Origin: Pseudofrankia saprophytica | GTDB taxonomy: Bacteria > Actinomycetota > Actinomycetes > Frankiales > Frankiaceae | DNA length: 64,000 nucleotides | Assembly (NCBI RefSeq): GCF_000235425.2 | Contig: NZ_KI912266.1 | Span: forward strand, 1,996,088 to 2,060,087 | Direction: 5' to 3' | In this document: positions 54,401 through 63,779 of the stretch, piece by piece | Layout of the letters: every line of letters begins with the position of its first letter | How positions within the stretch are numbered: the first letter of the stretch is position 1 | Position numbers and translations under genes: made by a program | Notes under the pieces: generated by a model | Databases searched by the model: none | What the model was told of the DNA's origin: nothing | What the model saw: the letters and a program-made list of their open reading frames with translations, nothing else

Positions 54401-56943
54401 TCTACCTCCCCGACCTCGCGGGCTCCCTGAACAACCAGGCAAACCTGCGGGCGGATGTTGGTGACCTGGCGGGGGCACTGATCGTGATCGACGAGGCGGT
54501 CGTCGCATACCGCCAGCTCGCCGAGGCCAACCCCGCCGCCTACCTCCCCAGCCTCGCCACCGCCCTGAACAACCAGGCGGCCCGGCGGGCGGCGGTTGGG
54601 GACTCTGCGGGGGCACTGGTCGTGATCGACGAGGCTGTCACGCTCCATCGCCAGCTCGCCGAGGCCAACCCCGCCGCCTACCTCCCCGACCTCGCCGGCT
54701 CACTGAACAACCAGTCGAACCGGCGGGCGGCGGTTGGGGACTCTGCGGGGGCACTGGTCGTGATCGACGAGGCTGTCACGATCCGCCGCCGGCTCGCCGA
54801 GGCCAACCCCGCCGCCTACCTCCCCAGCCTCGCCACCGCCCTGAACAGCCAGGCGGCCTGGCGGGCGGCGGTTGGGGACTCTGCGGGGGCACTGGTCGTG
54901 ATCGACGAGGCTGTCACGATCCATCGCCAGCTCGCCGAGGCCAACCCCGCCGCCTACCTCCCCGACCTCGCGACGTCCCTGAACAACCAAGCGGCCCGGC
55001 GGGCGGCGGTTGGGGACCCTCCGGGAGCACTCGCCACGATCGACGAGGCTGTCGTCGCGTACCGCCAGCTCGCCGAGGCCAACCCCGCCGCCTACCTCCC
55101 CGACCTCGCGACGTCCCTGAACAACCAGTCGAACCGGCGGGCGGCGGTTGGGGACCCTGCGGGGGCACTGGCTGCGATCGACGAGGCTGTCGTCGCGTAC
55201 CGCCAGCTCGCCGAGGCCAACCGCTCCGTCTACCTCCCCGACCTCGCGACGTCCCTGAACAACCAGTCGAACCGGCGGGCGGCGGTTGGGGACCCTGCGG
55301 GGGCACTGATCGTGATCGACGAGGCTGTCACGCTCCACCGCCAGCTCGCCGACGTCAACCGCTCTGTCTACCTTCCCGACCTCGCTGGCTCCCTGAACAA
55401 CCAGGCAAACCTGCGGGCGGCGGTTGGGGACCCTCCGGGAGCACTCGCCACGATCGACGAGGCTGTCATCGCGTACCGCCAGCTCGCCGAGGCCAACCCC
55501 GCTGCTTACCTCCCCGACCTCGCGATGTCCCTGAACAACCAAGCAGTCCATCGGGCGGAGGTCGGGGACCGGACAGGGGCACTGGTCGTGATCGACGAGG
55601 CTGTCACGATCCGCCGCCAGCTCGCCGAGGCCAACCCCGCCGCCTACCTCCCCGACCTCGCGACGTCCCTGAACAACCAAGCGAGCCGGCGGGCGGAGGT
55701 CGGGGACCGGACAGGGGCACTGGTCGTGATCGACGAGGCTGTCACGATCCGCCGCCAGCTCGCCGAGGCCAACCCCGCCGCCTACCTCCCGGACTTCGCT
55801 GCCTCCCTACGATGCATCTCCGACCTGTGCGCAGCTGGCGCCTCCGAAGCCCTGGCGGGACAAAACCTGTGGGAGACGGCCATCACCAAGCTGACCAATC
55901 CCCTGGCCCAAGGAGAACTCCGGGGCCATTTCGCCGCCTGCGCGATCAGCCAAGGCGACCACCGCAAGGCCCTGGACCTCCTGCGGCAGGCGGCCGTCGA
56001 CGTCGAGACCGACCCAGCAGACCAGCCGCCCTACCTCGTCACCCGAGCCCGGACAACGGTCAGAGCCGCTGCACAGCAGCTCCCCGACGCTCCGGCCAAC
56101 CTGCCCTCCTGGGCGATCAGCCCCCTCCCAGACACCGATATAGATCTGGTCAACGCGTGGCAAGCCGCCACCGACTGGGATCAGCGGGAAGCAGCCATCA
56201 CCACCTACGGCGCACCGTTCCCACGGCCAACCCTGCCTCAGACCCTCGACATCCTCGACTTCCTCTACCCCGACAGATCTGTCATCGACGAGCTGAGGGC
56301 CCTGCTCACCGCCGCCGACGACCAGGGCCTATCCGCCGTACTCGCCGACCAGCGCGCCCAACACGACACCCTCCAGACCGTCAGCACCTGGATCGGCAAA
56401 GACACTTGGAACGAGTCCTTCAAGTACCTCGCCGACCACCGCGACCGACTCATCACCAATGAGGTCACGCACCTTCTCGCGCAGTCGGACGAGCCCGTCG
56501 CCCGCCAGCACCTGGCGATCCTGCTACTGAGTACCCGACTACAGAACCAGGACGTGTTCACGATCGTCACGGACCCCTCCGCCGCCGCCGACCACGCCCT
56601 CGATGCCATCGAAACAGGCCACCTCAACCAACTCGCTTTGCTGCTCCAAGCAAACTCGAACATCGCCCGGCTACCCGGAACAGGGCTGTTCCTCCTCACC
56701 GTACTGACACTCGCTACTGGCAACACCGACCAAGCCACAACCCTCGCCAGAGCCGCCGCAGCAACCGCCACCCCGTTACAGTGCCGGGCAAATGCGATCC
56801 GGCTCAGAAAACTCCACGAAACGGCCGTTCCCTCTCTGAACGGCGATGCCCTGCAGCGGGTTATCGCCATCCTGGCCGACGACGTTCCCAACCAGCCTCC
56901 TGCCCAGGAGAACACCACGGACACGCCGAACCCACGGCGGTAG
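51466..56943 (+). CDS. Transglutaminase-like/STAND NTPase/16xTPR giant protein
   Basis: This 1825-aa protein starts with a transglutaminase-like cysteine-protease fold (residues about 20-190). The candidate triad is Cys99 in [17 protein letters not shown], His133 in GHAVVAVAI and Asp180 in [10 protein letters not shown]-loop NTPase follows, with Walker A GVGGAGKT at 297-304 and Walker [11 protein letters not shown] near 345, then a helical region to about 720. Sixteen TPR-like units of exactly 46 residues come next (about 727-1459), then a 365-residue helical C-terminal domain. The ATG at 51466 has GGAGG upstream and overlaps the hydrolase gene. The layout is that of an NLR-like sensor with a protease or crosslinking effector; function is inferred. 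Confidence 0.8.
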   Translation: MSTSINWPAWPRTNPAQLARYVVPDVVGRHARVPQRSGEAPLALLRETWRELADRNIGYAYEPDAPQAVDDEQPTAARVDVQVIRPPGEVLVAPGSGTCLDVALLLAAACLTAGLPAAVVLLTSVRRAGGAGHAVVAVAIDGAWPDGTPTSGVWETAPTGFADQVAHSLDGPPRPLVVLDPVGLTRSLGSSPILGTAATLEEAGVAGARYLTGGDWAWQAGIPVARRDDAYRPAALPDVLPLRGIYREPGTAESPLRLLRAEYQVTPFQSRDELTVLADYCDQVAAGDRLGFAVLHGVGGAGKTRLALELAARLRADGWYAGPLLDDLHDPASTSWLATVTAPLAVVVDYADARTTETNALLQTLAARQGPPTVVILTARSTDGGWLQKILGAQTASATPFRIEEFELPDTHPRPGDVYERTAAAMRATDPASPASPIPPLRRPSPGRRWTTLDLVLLGWAAAQGTGPLPTSHDDLYNEILDHERRYWTRAYTRINREREPEPDILDHAAACLTLLTPPPAGAASTLRAVPELDEDSRERRDVARALTTCFDPGPHQKLSLRPDPIGDHHLLIVLRKHPALLTRALPPPADRTGQADAEQQADLQRLLDALVVLTRAGQNDPDAAAAHIETLLRDGPDRWPVVLAAATSLGGPSRTALERLTVADDTPLDLDALSANIPLQPLGLWQLGQLVDDRRLAETPPDDPQRRADLLLLVSHRRVLAGDRLGALAAIDEGVAAYRQLADVNPSVYLPDLAGSLNNQAARRADVGDLAGALVVIDEAVTLRRQLAEANPAAYLPDLAGSLNNQGVWRADVGDLAGALVVIDEAVTLRRQLAEANPAAYLPDLATSLNNQSNRRAAVGDPAGALAAIDEAVVAYRQLGNVNPSVYLPGLATALNNQSNRRANVGNPAGALVVIDEAVTLRRQLAEANPAAYLPDLAMSLNNQAARRAAVGDSAGALVVIDEAVTLHRQLADVNRSVYLPDLAGSLNNQANLRADVGDLAGALIVIDEAVVAYRQLAEANPAAYLPSLATALNNQAARRAAVGDSAGALVVIDEAVTLHRQLAEANPAAYLPDLAGSLNNQSNRRAAVGDSAGALVVIDEAVTIRRRLAEANPAAYLPSLATALNSQAAWRAAVGDSAGALVVIDEAVTIHRQLAEANPAAYLPDLATSLNNQAARRAAVGDPPGALATIDEAVVAYRQLAEANPAAYLPDLATSLNNQSNRRAAVGDPAGALAAIDEAVVAYRQLAEANRSVYLPDLATSLNNQSNRRAAVGDPAGALIVIDEAVTLHRQLADVNRSVYLPDLAGSLNNQANLRAAVGDPPGALATIDEAVIAYRQLAEANPAAYLPDLAMSLNNQAVHRAEVGDRTGALVVIDEAVTIRRQLAEANPAAYLPDLATSLNNQASRRAEVGDRTGALVVIDEAVTIRRQLAEANPAAYLPDFAASLRCISDLCAAGASEALAGQNLWETAITKLTNPLAQGELRGHFAACAISQGDHRKALDLLRQAAVDVETDPADQPPYLVTRARTTVRAAAQQLPDAPANLPSWAISPLPDTDIDLVNAWQAATDWDQREAAITTYGAPFPRPTLPQTLDILDFLYPDRSVIDELRALLTAADDQGLSAVLADQRAQHDTLQTVSTWIGKDTWNESFKYLADHRDRLITNEVTHLLAQSDEPVARQHLAILLLSTRLQNQDVFTIVTDPSAAADHALDAIETGHLNQLALLLQANSNIARLPGTGLFLLTVLTLATGNTDQATTLARAAAATATPLQCRANAIRLRKLHETAVPSLNGDALQRVIAILADDVPNQPPAQENTTDTPNPRR
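53644..55842 (+). repeat. Sixteen tandem 138-bp TPR units
   Basis: Each unit encodes 46 residues on the pattern [20 protein letters not shown] + [15 protein letters not shown] + RRAAVGDPA. Many units are identical over 60-100 bases, and only a few positions alternate between set choices (TL/VAY/TI after DEAV; AEANPAA/ADVNRSV; SNR/AAR/ANL). Expansion, contraction and shuffling of units is therefore recent. Confidence 0.95.
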
Positions 56944-57257
56944 GTCAAAGCCTGAACCAGCGCGGAGATGTCTCCGCGCTGCGGGCCCGCGTGGAACGCA
57001 GGCACACCCTCCGCGGCAGCCACCACGTCGAGATCGCTCTCGTCAAGCCGCTCGCCGGACGCGGCGAGGACGAGGGGCCCGTTGTTAGTCCGTGACCAGG
57101 GCGCCGTTGCGTTCGCTGGAGACGATGATCGAGTTGGTCGCTCAGGCATGATCGAGTTGTGCATCGTCGGTGTGTACGACCCGTGGTCCTGGCCGCGGAG
57201 TTTGCCAGACGACCGTCTATCGACAGCACCGACCGCTGCGCCAGGCCACCTAGCGCT
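56944..57257. other. Stretch without a supported gene
   Basis: On the minus strand the WD40 frame stays open through this DNA, but the sequence has no WD40 character. It may be debris of a gene fragment ([20 protein letters not shown]) that I cannot identify. Confidence 0.4.
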
Positions 57258-57614
57258 TGCCGGGCAGGTGTTTCGGTACGGCTCGCTGGCCAGGTAGCGA
57301 ATCCATTCCCGCTCGTCCAGGCCCCGGCCGGCGCGTTGGCACGCCACCAGGACAGCGGCGTTCCGCAGGTCTTGGAGCACGCTGACGTCCCAGAGCCGTA
57401 CGGTGCCGTCGCTGCCGCCGGTAGCCAGCAGGCCGTCCGGTCCGAACGCCACCGAGTTGACCCCACCGGTGTGGCCGGTGAGGGGGGTGCCGAGTGGACG
57501 GACCGCGGCCGGGTCGCTGAGATCCCAGATCCGCACGGTGCCGTCGCTGCCGCCGGCGGCAAGCAGGCCGTCCGGTCTCCGGATCACCGTGTACGCCTCC
57601 CGCGCGGGGTTCAA
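57258..57614 (-). pseudogene. C-terminal fragment of a WD40 protein
   Basis: The frame holds two WD40 units ([20 protein letters not shown], then [20 protein letters not shown]) and a tail typical of such proteins ([20 protein letters not shown]). The rest of the gene upstream has been replaced by a Tn3-type fragment that starts at 57663 on the other strand. Confidence 0.75.
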
Positions 57615-57662
57615 CAGATGGCTTGCTGATCCGGAGTCAGGCCTCCGGCTACCCTGCGCCGC

Positions 57663-58268
57663 GTGCCGGTTGAGTTCTTAACTGATGAGCAGGCCGAGGG
57701 GTACGGGAAGTTCACGGAGGTGCCTACCCGTCCGGAGATGGAGCGGTTCTTCTTCCTGGACGACGTGGACCGGGACCTGATCGCGCTGCGGCGGACGCGG
57801 CATCACCAGCTCGGCTTCGCGGTGCAGATGTGCACCGTCCGCTATGTGGGCCGGTTTCTGCTGGACGATCCGTTGGACGTGCCCTCGTCGGTGGTTGAGC
57901 ACCTGGCCGCTCAGCTGGGGATCGACGATGCGTCGTGCGTGACGCGGTACACCGAGCGCCGGCGGACGGTGTACGACCATGCATGGGAGATCCGGGACGC
58001 CTACGGCTACCACCCGTTCGAGGACGCGGAGTGGGGCCGGAAGTTCCGTTCGTTCCTGCATGGGCGGGCGTGGACGCACGCAGAGGGGCCGGTCGCCCTG
58101 TTCAACCAGGCGGTGGGCTGGCTGTGACGCCACCGGGTGCTGCTGCCGGGTGTGTCGGTGCTGGCCAAGCAGGTCGCCGCGGTGCGCTCGGTCGCGGACA
58201 AGAGGTTGCATACCACGGTGGCGAACGCCGCTCGGCGGGCGGACGACGCCTCCTCGACAAGGCGCTGA
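57663..58268 (+). pseudogene. N-terminal fragment of a Tn3-family transposase
   Basis: The frame starts [20 protein letters not shown] and continues with ERFFFLDDVDRDLIALRRT and the DUF4158 block FAVQMCTVRYVGRFLLDDP, typical of Tn3-type TnpA. A TGA at 58125-58127 interrupts GWL-RHRVLLPGVSVLAKQV, after which the family-like reading continues in the same frame to about 58268. Only about 200 of roughly 1000 residues remain. Confidence 0.8.
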
Positions 58269-58329
58269 CGTCACCGGCCTGTCCGGACGATCCAGGACCG
58301 CAACGCCAGACTGACCCGCTACGGCGCGG

Positions 58330-61300
58330 TCACGGCCACCAGCGGGCGACGCTGTCGATCGCGTCGAGCGTGGCGCCAGCGGCGCCGGTCCCGCCGAGGG
58401 CGCCGAGGAGCGGCGCCAGATAGCGCAGATGGGTCAGCAGGTGTTCCCGGATGGTGGTGGAGAGGTCCTCCATCACGGATTCGAGGATCTCGAACGCTGC
58501 GGCGGGCGCCAGGCCTTCGGTGGCGTCCGCCACCAGGAGCACACCGAACGAACGCCACTCCTCGTTGACCTCGCGGATCGCCAGGGCCAGCCGCAGCGCG
58601 CGGGTGATCGCCGCCGTGGCGGCCGGCGGCTCGAGCAGCGGCGCCAACCCCAGGAGGACGCTGACCCGCGTGAGCCGGTCCGGTCCCAGCAGGATGCCGA
58701 CCCGGGTGCGCCGGGAGTCCGCCTCGGCCGCGGCCGCGGCCTCGGCTTCGGCCTCCCGGACGGCGGTGACCAGAGCTGGGCCGCGCAGCTCGGGCAGCGT
58801 GTTCGCGGCATCGAGGAGCAGCCGCGCGCGATAGAGGGGAGCAGGCATGTTCGCCACCGCCCGCACCCCGTCGGTCAGCGCGTCGGTCCGGGCGTCGGAG
58901 CTGGCGGGCAGGGCCGCCGCGAGTCGAAGCCGAGCCAGCGCCCGGTAGTAGTCGAGAGTGATCGTTTCGATGGTCGCCCGCGCGTCGGCCGGGTCGAGGC
59001 GCGGCGCAAGCGCGCACAGCGCGGCGGAGCGCGGATAGGTGGGCGAGAAGCGATCGTCCTTCGGGATGCGTTCCGCGACGGCGACCGCCCGCGACGCGAG
59101 GTCCCCGGACAGGCGGGGAGCGAGGCGAACCAGCGCGGCGCTGACCTCGCGGGGACTCTCCCCGACGAGCCGCTCGCCCGCGGCGATGACCTCCTCGAGA
59201 AGATCCTCAGGAAGATGCGGGCCGCAGGCGAGCAGTACCCTGTCGCGTCCGCCCGCGGTGGTCCACTCCACCAGCGAGGCCATCCCGGCCCGCGCGATGG
59301 CCGGCATCGATGCGGGCAGCCCCAGGCGGGCACGGCGGTCCCACCACAACATCTGGCCCTCCGACTCGAGCAGGAGCTCGTACTCCTCGCTACGCGGCAT
59401 CCCGGGCAGCGAGGTGTGGAAGCGCCACCAGGTGCCCAGGTCGCGCAGATCGGACAGCCAGCTCCAGCACCGTTGCCGCGCGGCCTCCGGCAGGTACGGG
59501 AACAGACAGCCGAGCGTCTCGGCGACACCGCCGACCGCCTCGGTGAGGTCGGGCGGGGCCAGCCCGCCCGATCGCTCACTCGCGTCCGGCACGGCCGGCG
59601 CGCTGTCGAGGGCGACGCGCACGGCGTCGTCGAGGAGGCCGTCCCGCGTCGGCGGAGAGAACCCGAGCGCCGCGGCGCCGAGCAGCAGGGCGGAGTGGGG
59701 CCGGGCGCTATGGAGGAAACCGTGCAGCAGGACCGGGATCAGCGGTGGGCAGCGTGCCGCGGACACCCGTGGCAGCGCGTCCCGCGCGGCCACGGCGACT
59801 CGGGCCTGCCCGGCGTCGTCCAGCCAGGGAGCGAGCGCGGCCGCGGTGAGGACGCGCCACGGGGCGTCCCCGATGGACATCGCGATGGCCAGCGCCCGCT
59901 GGCACCCCCGCGCGTCGAGGCGGGGAGCGAGCGCGGCGAGGGCGCGGGCGCGTTCCTCCTGGGTGCTCAGCTCGTCGACCGCGGCGAGCGCGCCGGGGAT
60001 AGCGGCGGCTGGCAGATGGGGGGCGAGCGCCGTGAGCACGGCGTCGTAGGCACCGAGACGGGCCGCGCCGAGCTGGGCCGCGACGGTGGTGCTGGTCAGC
60101 AGGGGAGCGAGCTCGCGGCCGGCGGCGTCGGCGAGCACCTCCGGCCGTTCGGCGACGAGGGCCTCGGCCAGCTCGCGCCCGTGCGGGGCGGGCAGGTGTG
60201 GGGCGAGTGCCGCGACGACGGCGGGCCAGCGCGCCGGTTGCGCCGCGATCTCGGCGTGGACGACGCCCGGCAGGTGGGGCGCGAGCAGCGACAGGGCCGC
60301 CTCGGGGCGCGGCGCGGCGGGGCCGAGTTCGAGTGCCCTGCCCAGCAGGCGCTCGCGTTCGGACTCCGCGAGGTGCGGGGCGATGAGCAGCGCGGTCCGG
60401 ATCGCTTCAAGCGGGTCGGACGCGCTCTCCCAGACGGCGAGCGCCTCCCGGACGGTCGCCGTCCGGGCCGGCTCCGGGAGGATCGCGAGAACGGCGGCGC
60501 GCAGCCGGCCCGGCGCGTGGCCTTCAGGCTCGAGCTGGGCCCGCTCCAGCGCCTCGTCGGGCGGCAGGCGCGTGAGCAGCGCGGCCAGCGCCGTCAGCCG
60601 GGGCCCGTCGTCGGTGAGACCGGCGGCGATGTCGACGGCCCGCCGCAGGGAGGTGGCCGGCAGCACCGGCGCGAGGGCGGCGAGCACCTCCCCCTGGGGC
60701 TCGGGCGACTCGCTCAGCGCCAGCTCCAGCGCCTCGTCGGGCACCGCGGCCGCGATGGGCGGGAGCAGGCGGGTCAGCCACCTTCGGTACGTCGCGGGGA
60801 TCGACCGGGCCGCGGCCAGGGCCTCCAGCCACAGCGCGGTCGGGCGCGGCCCGTCGGCCTGACCGGTTCGTGGCGAGGCGGCGGTCGCGGCGCGCGCGAT
60901 GACGATCAGCGTCTCGGTGCGCTGGCCCGCGTGCGCGACGCGGCGGGCGTAGACCAGCGCCTCGTCGAACGTCCAGACGCCCTTGTCGAGCAGGGCCCCG
61001 ACGAGGGCGGGGGGCACCCTCCGGGCGAGGCTGTTGATCGATGTCGCCATGAGCAGGTAACCGACGACGTGGGGCAGGTCCGCGGGCGGGCGGCCCGCGT
61101 CCACGTCCCGGCGGCAGGAGCGCAGCGCGGCCCGCGTCGCCGTGTCCAGGTCGCGCGCGTAGCCCCCGGTGTCGCCGACGCGCTGACGGGCTGTGAACCA
61201 CACGTTGACGACGCGGGGCGCCGCCCCGGGTCGGGCCGGTGATCCCGCCGACCCTGCCGGCATGCCCAGATCAGTCGGCGCCACAGGCGAGGGCCCGACG

Positions 61301-63270
61301 GCCCGTTCGCGCGACAGCAGGGCGTGCGCGTCGGCCTCGCGACCGGCTTCCAGCAGATGGTGAACAAGGTGGCGCAGGCCGTACCGGCCGTCGGCGTCCG
61401 TCGGGACCCGCTCGTCGAGGCCAGGCAGGCCCGCCGCGAGGCCGCCCCAGGCGTCGAGATAGCGCTGCCCGATCGCGCCGTGCCGGCTCCTGGCCGCGCG
61501 GCGAAGATCCCTGACCAGGGAACGTTCGGCGGTCATGCTCCGGCTGATGCCCGGGGGCAGCTCGCCACGCAGGAACTCGCGCATGCTCGCGTGGTACAGC
61601 GACCAGCGGGGTTCCGTGTCTAGGTCTAGGTCGTCGTTGTCGGCGGCATCGGGGTCGGCGTCGTCGGTGGTCGTGGTGTCGGGGTCGTCCCCTGCCGCGA
61701 GGAGGAACGGCCGCCAGTCCTCTTCCAACACCGTCCGCCACCGTTCGTCTGGCTCGACCCCGGCCAGGGCGCACAGCAGCGGGAAGTCGACCGGTTCGGC
61801 GGCGACGGCGAGCGTGGCGAGCAGCGGCCCCTCCACCGCCGACCACCGCGCCCCGTCGCGGCCACGGGAACGCCGCACCCGCTGGGCGTAGTAGAGCCAC
61901 AGCGAGGCGGGCAGGGAGTCGAGGTCGTCGGGCCGACGGGCCTGGCTGGCTATCTCGTCCAGGACGTAGCGCAGGTAGACCCAGACTCCGCCGCAGGCGG
62001 TCGAGAGCCGGTCGGCGACCTCGGGGACCGTCAGGCCGTGCGCGCGCAGCCGGGCCGCCAGGGGCTCCTCGGCGAGCACCCGGTGCAGGTAGGCGGCGAC
62101 GTCGGCGAGATTGTCGGGCGCCGCGGCCTCCATCAGCACGACCCGCGGCGGCGGGTGCACCGGCAGGAACGCCGTCCCGGGCCGGCGGGACGCGATGACG
62201 TACACGCCGTCGGGAAGGATGGCGGGCAGCCCGAGGGGAACCTGGTCGGGTTCGGTCCTCGCCTCGTCGAGGCCGTCGACGACCAGCACGATCGGCTCGC
62301 CCGGCCGCAGCCGGTCCCGGGTCTCGGCGGCCTCGGCGAGCAGGTCGGCGAAGACGTCGGGACGCCCGGCCGACGGCGGCAGGACCCCGCCGGGTGCCGC
62401 GTCGAGGAGCCCCAGGGACACGATCAGCCGCGCGGACAGGTTGCGCAGCGCGGCCTCCGGTCGGTCGCCGCCCGGGATGCCGACGACGTGCGACAGGTAT
62501 CTGCGGTCGCGGACCAGTTGGGCGCAGAACGCCGACTTGCCCAACCCGGCGGCCGCCTCCAGCACGAGGTAGCCATTCTCGTTGTCGCTGAGGAAACGGT
62601 CGACCTCGGCGACGAGCCAGTCGCGACCGACGAACCGGTCGAGGTCGAGCGCGCGGTGAAACTCGCCGGTGCGCTGGTAGACGTCGGTCAGCCGGGTGAA
62701 CTCCCCGGTCGAGAAGACGGCGGCCGGCACCGACGCCGACTGCCCGGGGAAGCGCGGCGAGCCGGCGGAGTGGGGCAGGCCCGGCTCGGCGGCCGGCTTC
62801 GCGCGGCCCGTCAGCGTGGCGCCGATCCACTCCCGCAGACGGGACCTGGCCTCCGCCGCGGGCAGACCGAAAAGGTCCACGGTCGCCATTCCACGCAGGA
62901 CGCCCGTCAGGCGGCAGTCCTCGACCCGGACCGGGACAAGAGTGCGTTCCGTGCCGTCCGGGTCGCGTTCGAATGCCGCTAGCCGCTCCCGCCGTCCGTA
63001 GACCGAGTCGAGATAGGCCTGGGAGACGACGGCCAGTGTGCGCCTGGACCGTTCGATGCCCTCGTCCATCCGGGTCGTCCAGTGGGAACCGGGCATGGCG
63101 TCCCACGCTTGGAGCAGGACGTCGTATCCGGACTCCTCCAGCTGCCAGGCGATCCATTCCGCCCACGCCTGGTCAGTGCCGGCGTAGGACACGAAAAAAT
63201 CCCATCGGGGTCGCGCGCCGACGCTGTCGCGCGCCGGGGCGACCTGTCCCGAAGGCTCCCCCGACGCCAT
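58330..63270 (-). CDS. TIR-STAND NTPase with long helical-repeat domain
   Basis: This 1646-aa protein begins with a TIR domain (about residues 23-160): WDFFVSYAGTDQAWAEWIAW and VVSQAYLDSVYGRRERLAAF, where the candidate catalytic Glu is kept. A NACHT/AAA-type ATPase follows (P-loop LEAAAGLGKSAFCAQL near 237-250; Walker B PIVLVVDGLDEAR near 328-340). From about 640 to the end there are degenerate helical repeats with LAPxLP and LTALAPHLP signatures like those of the protein at 28864, but more diverged. The TIR closely resembles that of 45590-47536. The ATG at 63270 has AAGGA upstream; a TTG seven codons earlier is less likely. An NAD-cleaving NLR-like defence protein is the best guess. Confidence 0.87.
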   Translation of the reverse strand: MASGEPSGQVAPARDSVGARPRWDFFVSYAGTDQAWAEWIAWQLEESGYDVLLQAWDAMPGSHWTTRMDEGIERSRRTLAVVSQAYLDSVYGRRERLAAFERDPDGTERTLVPVRVEDCRLTGVLRGMATVDLFGLPAAEARSRLREWIGATLTGRAKPAAEPGLPHSAGSPRFPGQSASVPAAVFSTGEFTRLTDVYQRTGEFHRALDLDRFVGRDWLVAEVDRFLSDNENGYLVLEAAAGLGKSAFCAQLVRDRRYLSHVVGIPGGDRPEAALRNLSARLIVSLGLLDAAPGGVLPPSAGRPDVFADLLAEAAETRDRLRPGEPIVLVVDGLDEARTEPDQVPLGLPAILPDGVYVIASRRPGTAFLPVHPPPRVVLMEAAAPDNLADVAAYLHRVLAEEPLAARLRAHGLTVPEVADRLSTACGGVWVYLRYVLDEIASQARRPDDLDSLPASLWLYYAQRVRRSRGRDGARWSAVEGPLLATLAVAAEPVDFPLLCALAGVEPDERWRTVLEEDWRPFLLAAGDDPDTTTTDDADPDAADNDDLDLDTEPRWSLYHASMREFLRGELPPGISRSMTAERSLVRDLRRAARSRHGAIGQRYLDAWGGLAAGLPGLDERVPTDADGRYGLRHLVHHLLEAGREADAHALLSRERAVGPSPVAPTDLGMPAGSAGSPARPGAAPRVVNVWFTARQRVGDTGGYARDLDTATRAALRSCRRDVDAGRPPADLPHVVGYLLMATSINSLARRVPPALVGALLDKGVWTFDEALVYARRVAHAGQRTETLIVIARAATAASPRTGQADGPRPTALWLEALAAARSIPATYRRWLTRLLPPIAAAVPDEALELALSESPEPQGEVLAALAPVLPATSLRRAVDIAAGLTDDGPRLTALAALLTRLPPDEALERAQLEPEGHAPGRLRAAVLAILPEPARTATVREALAVWESASDPLEAIRTALLIAPHLAESERERLLGRALELGPAAPRPEAALSLLAPHLPGVVHAEIAAQPARWPAVVAALAPHLPAPHGRELAEALVAERPEVLADAAGRELAPLLTSTTVAAQLGAARLGAYDAVLTALAPHLPAAAIPGALAAVDELSTQEERARALAALAPRLDARGCQRALAIAMSIGDAPWRVLTAAALAPWLDDAGQARVAVAARDALPRVSAARCPPLIPVLLHGFLHSARPHSALLLGAAALGFSPPTRDGLLDDAVRVALDSAPAVPDASERSGGLAPPDLTEAVGGVAETLGCLFPYLPEAARQRCWSWLSDLRDLGTWWRFHTSLPGMPRSEEYELLLESEGQMLWWDRRARLGLPASMPAIARAGMASLVEWTTAGGRDRVLLACGPHLPEDLLEEVIAAGERLVGESPREVSAALVRLAPRLSGDLASRAVAVAERIPKDDRFSPTYPRSAALCALAPRLDPADARATIETITLDYYRALARLRLAAALPASSDARTDALTDGVRAVANMPAPLYRARLLLDAANTLPELRGPALVTAVREAEAEAAAAAEADSRRTRVGILLGPDRLTRVSVLLGLAPLLEPPAATAAITRALRLALAIREVNEEWRSFGVLLVADATEGLAPAAAFEILESVMEDLSTTIREHLLTHLRYLAPLLGALGGTGAAGATLDAIDSVARWWP

Positions 63271-63542
63271 GTCCTTAGCGTGCCACGTCAACGAGCGCTG
63301 GCGGCCGGACCGGCGGCTCAGCCGCGCGGCCGCCGTCGACGCGGGTGAGGCGGGTGAGGCCCATCCAGGGAAACGGGTTCAGCGTGTGGCCAAGCATCCG
63401 CCGGATCTGGCGCCAGTCGACGCCCAGCGCGTACGCCCGCCGTGCGGCGGAACAACGACGTGATCGTGTTCGCTCGCCCGCCGCGACACTCCCAATCTAT
63501 GAATACGGAGACCGGGACAAACCGTGGGAGGCTACGCCGCGT

Positions 63543-63752
63543 TCATGATCGGTTCTGTGTGGTGGTCCTTGAGCTGGTGCGGCGTCGGCGCCAGGCACGG
63601 ATGTCGGCGTCGGCGGCCTGGTCGGTCTTGTGCGCGTAGATCAGGGTGGAGCGGATGTCGGCGTGGCCGAGCCGTTTGCGGATCGTCTCGACTGGCACGC
63701 CGGCGTTGAAACCGGTAGGCAGCAATGTTCCAGGGGTGTTGAGTAGCGCCAT
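63543..63752 (-). pseudogene. C-terminal fragment of a tyrosine recombinase
   Basis: The frame reads FNAGVPVETIRKRLGHADIR, then STLIYAHKTDQAADADIRAW, the final catalytic box of phage-type integrases with the nucleophile Tyr. The earlier Arg and His-x-x-Arg boxes and core-binding domain are absent. It is the tail of a lost integrase and suggests that an integrative element once ended here. Confidence 0.72.
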
Positions 63753-63779
63753 GGGAGAAGATCGACTGGTAGCTATTCG

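Noticed and set aside
53221..55680. Long minus-strand repeated frames (475 and 326 codons) opposite the TPR array
   Set aside because: Their periodicity mirrors the 138-bp TPR units on the plus strand; composition is low-complexity and no start has a ribosome site.
53644..55842. Tandem array considered as CRISPR
   Set aside because: Units are 138 bp, contiguous, in frame and encode TPR helices; there are no unique spacers and no cas genes.
58429..61242. A 937-codon plus-strand open frame opposite the TIR-NTPase gene
   Set aside because: It is the antisense shadow of a GC-rich gene. It is Gly/Arg/Gln-rich, has no domain, and the minus strand encodes clear TIR and ATPase motifs.
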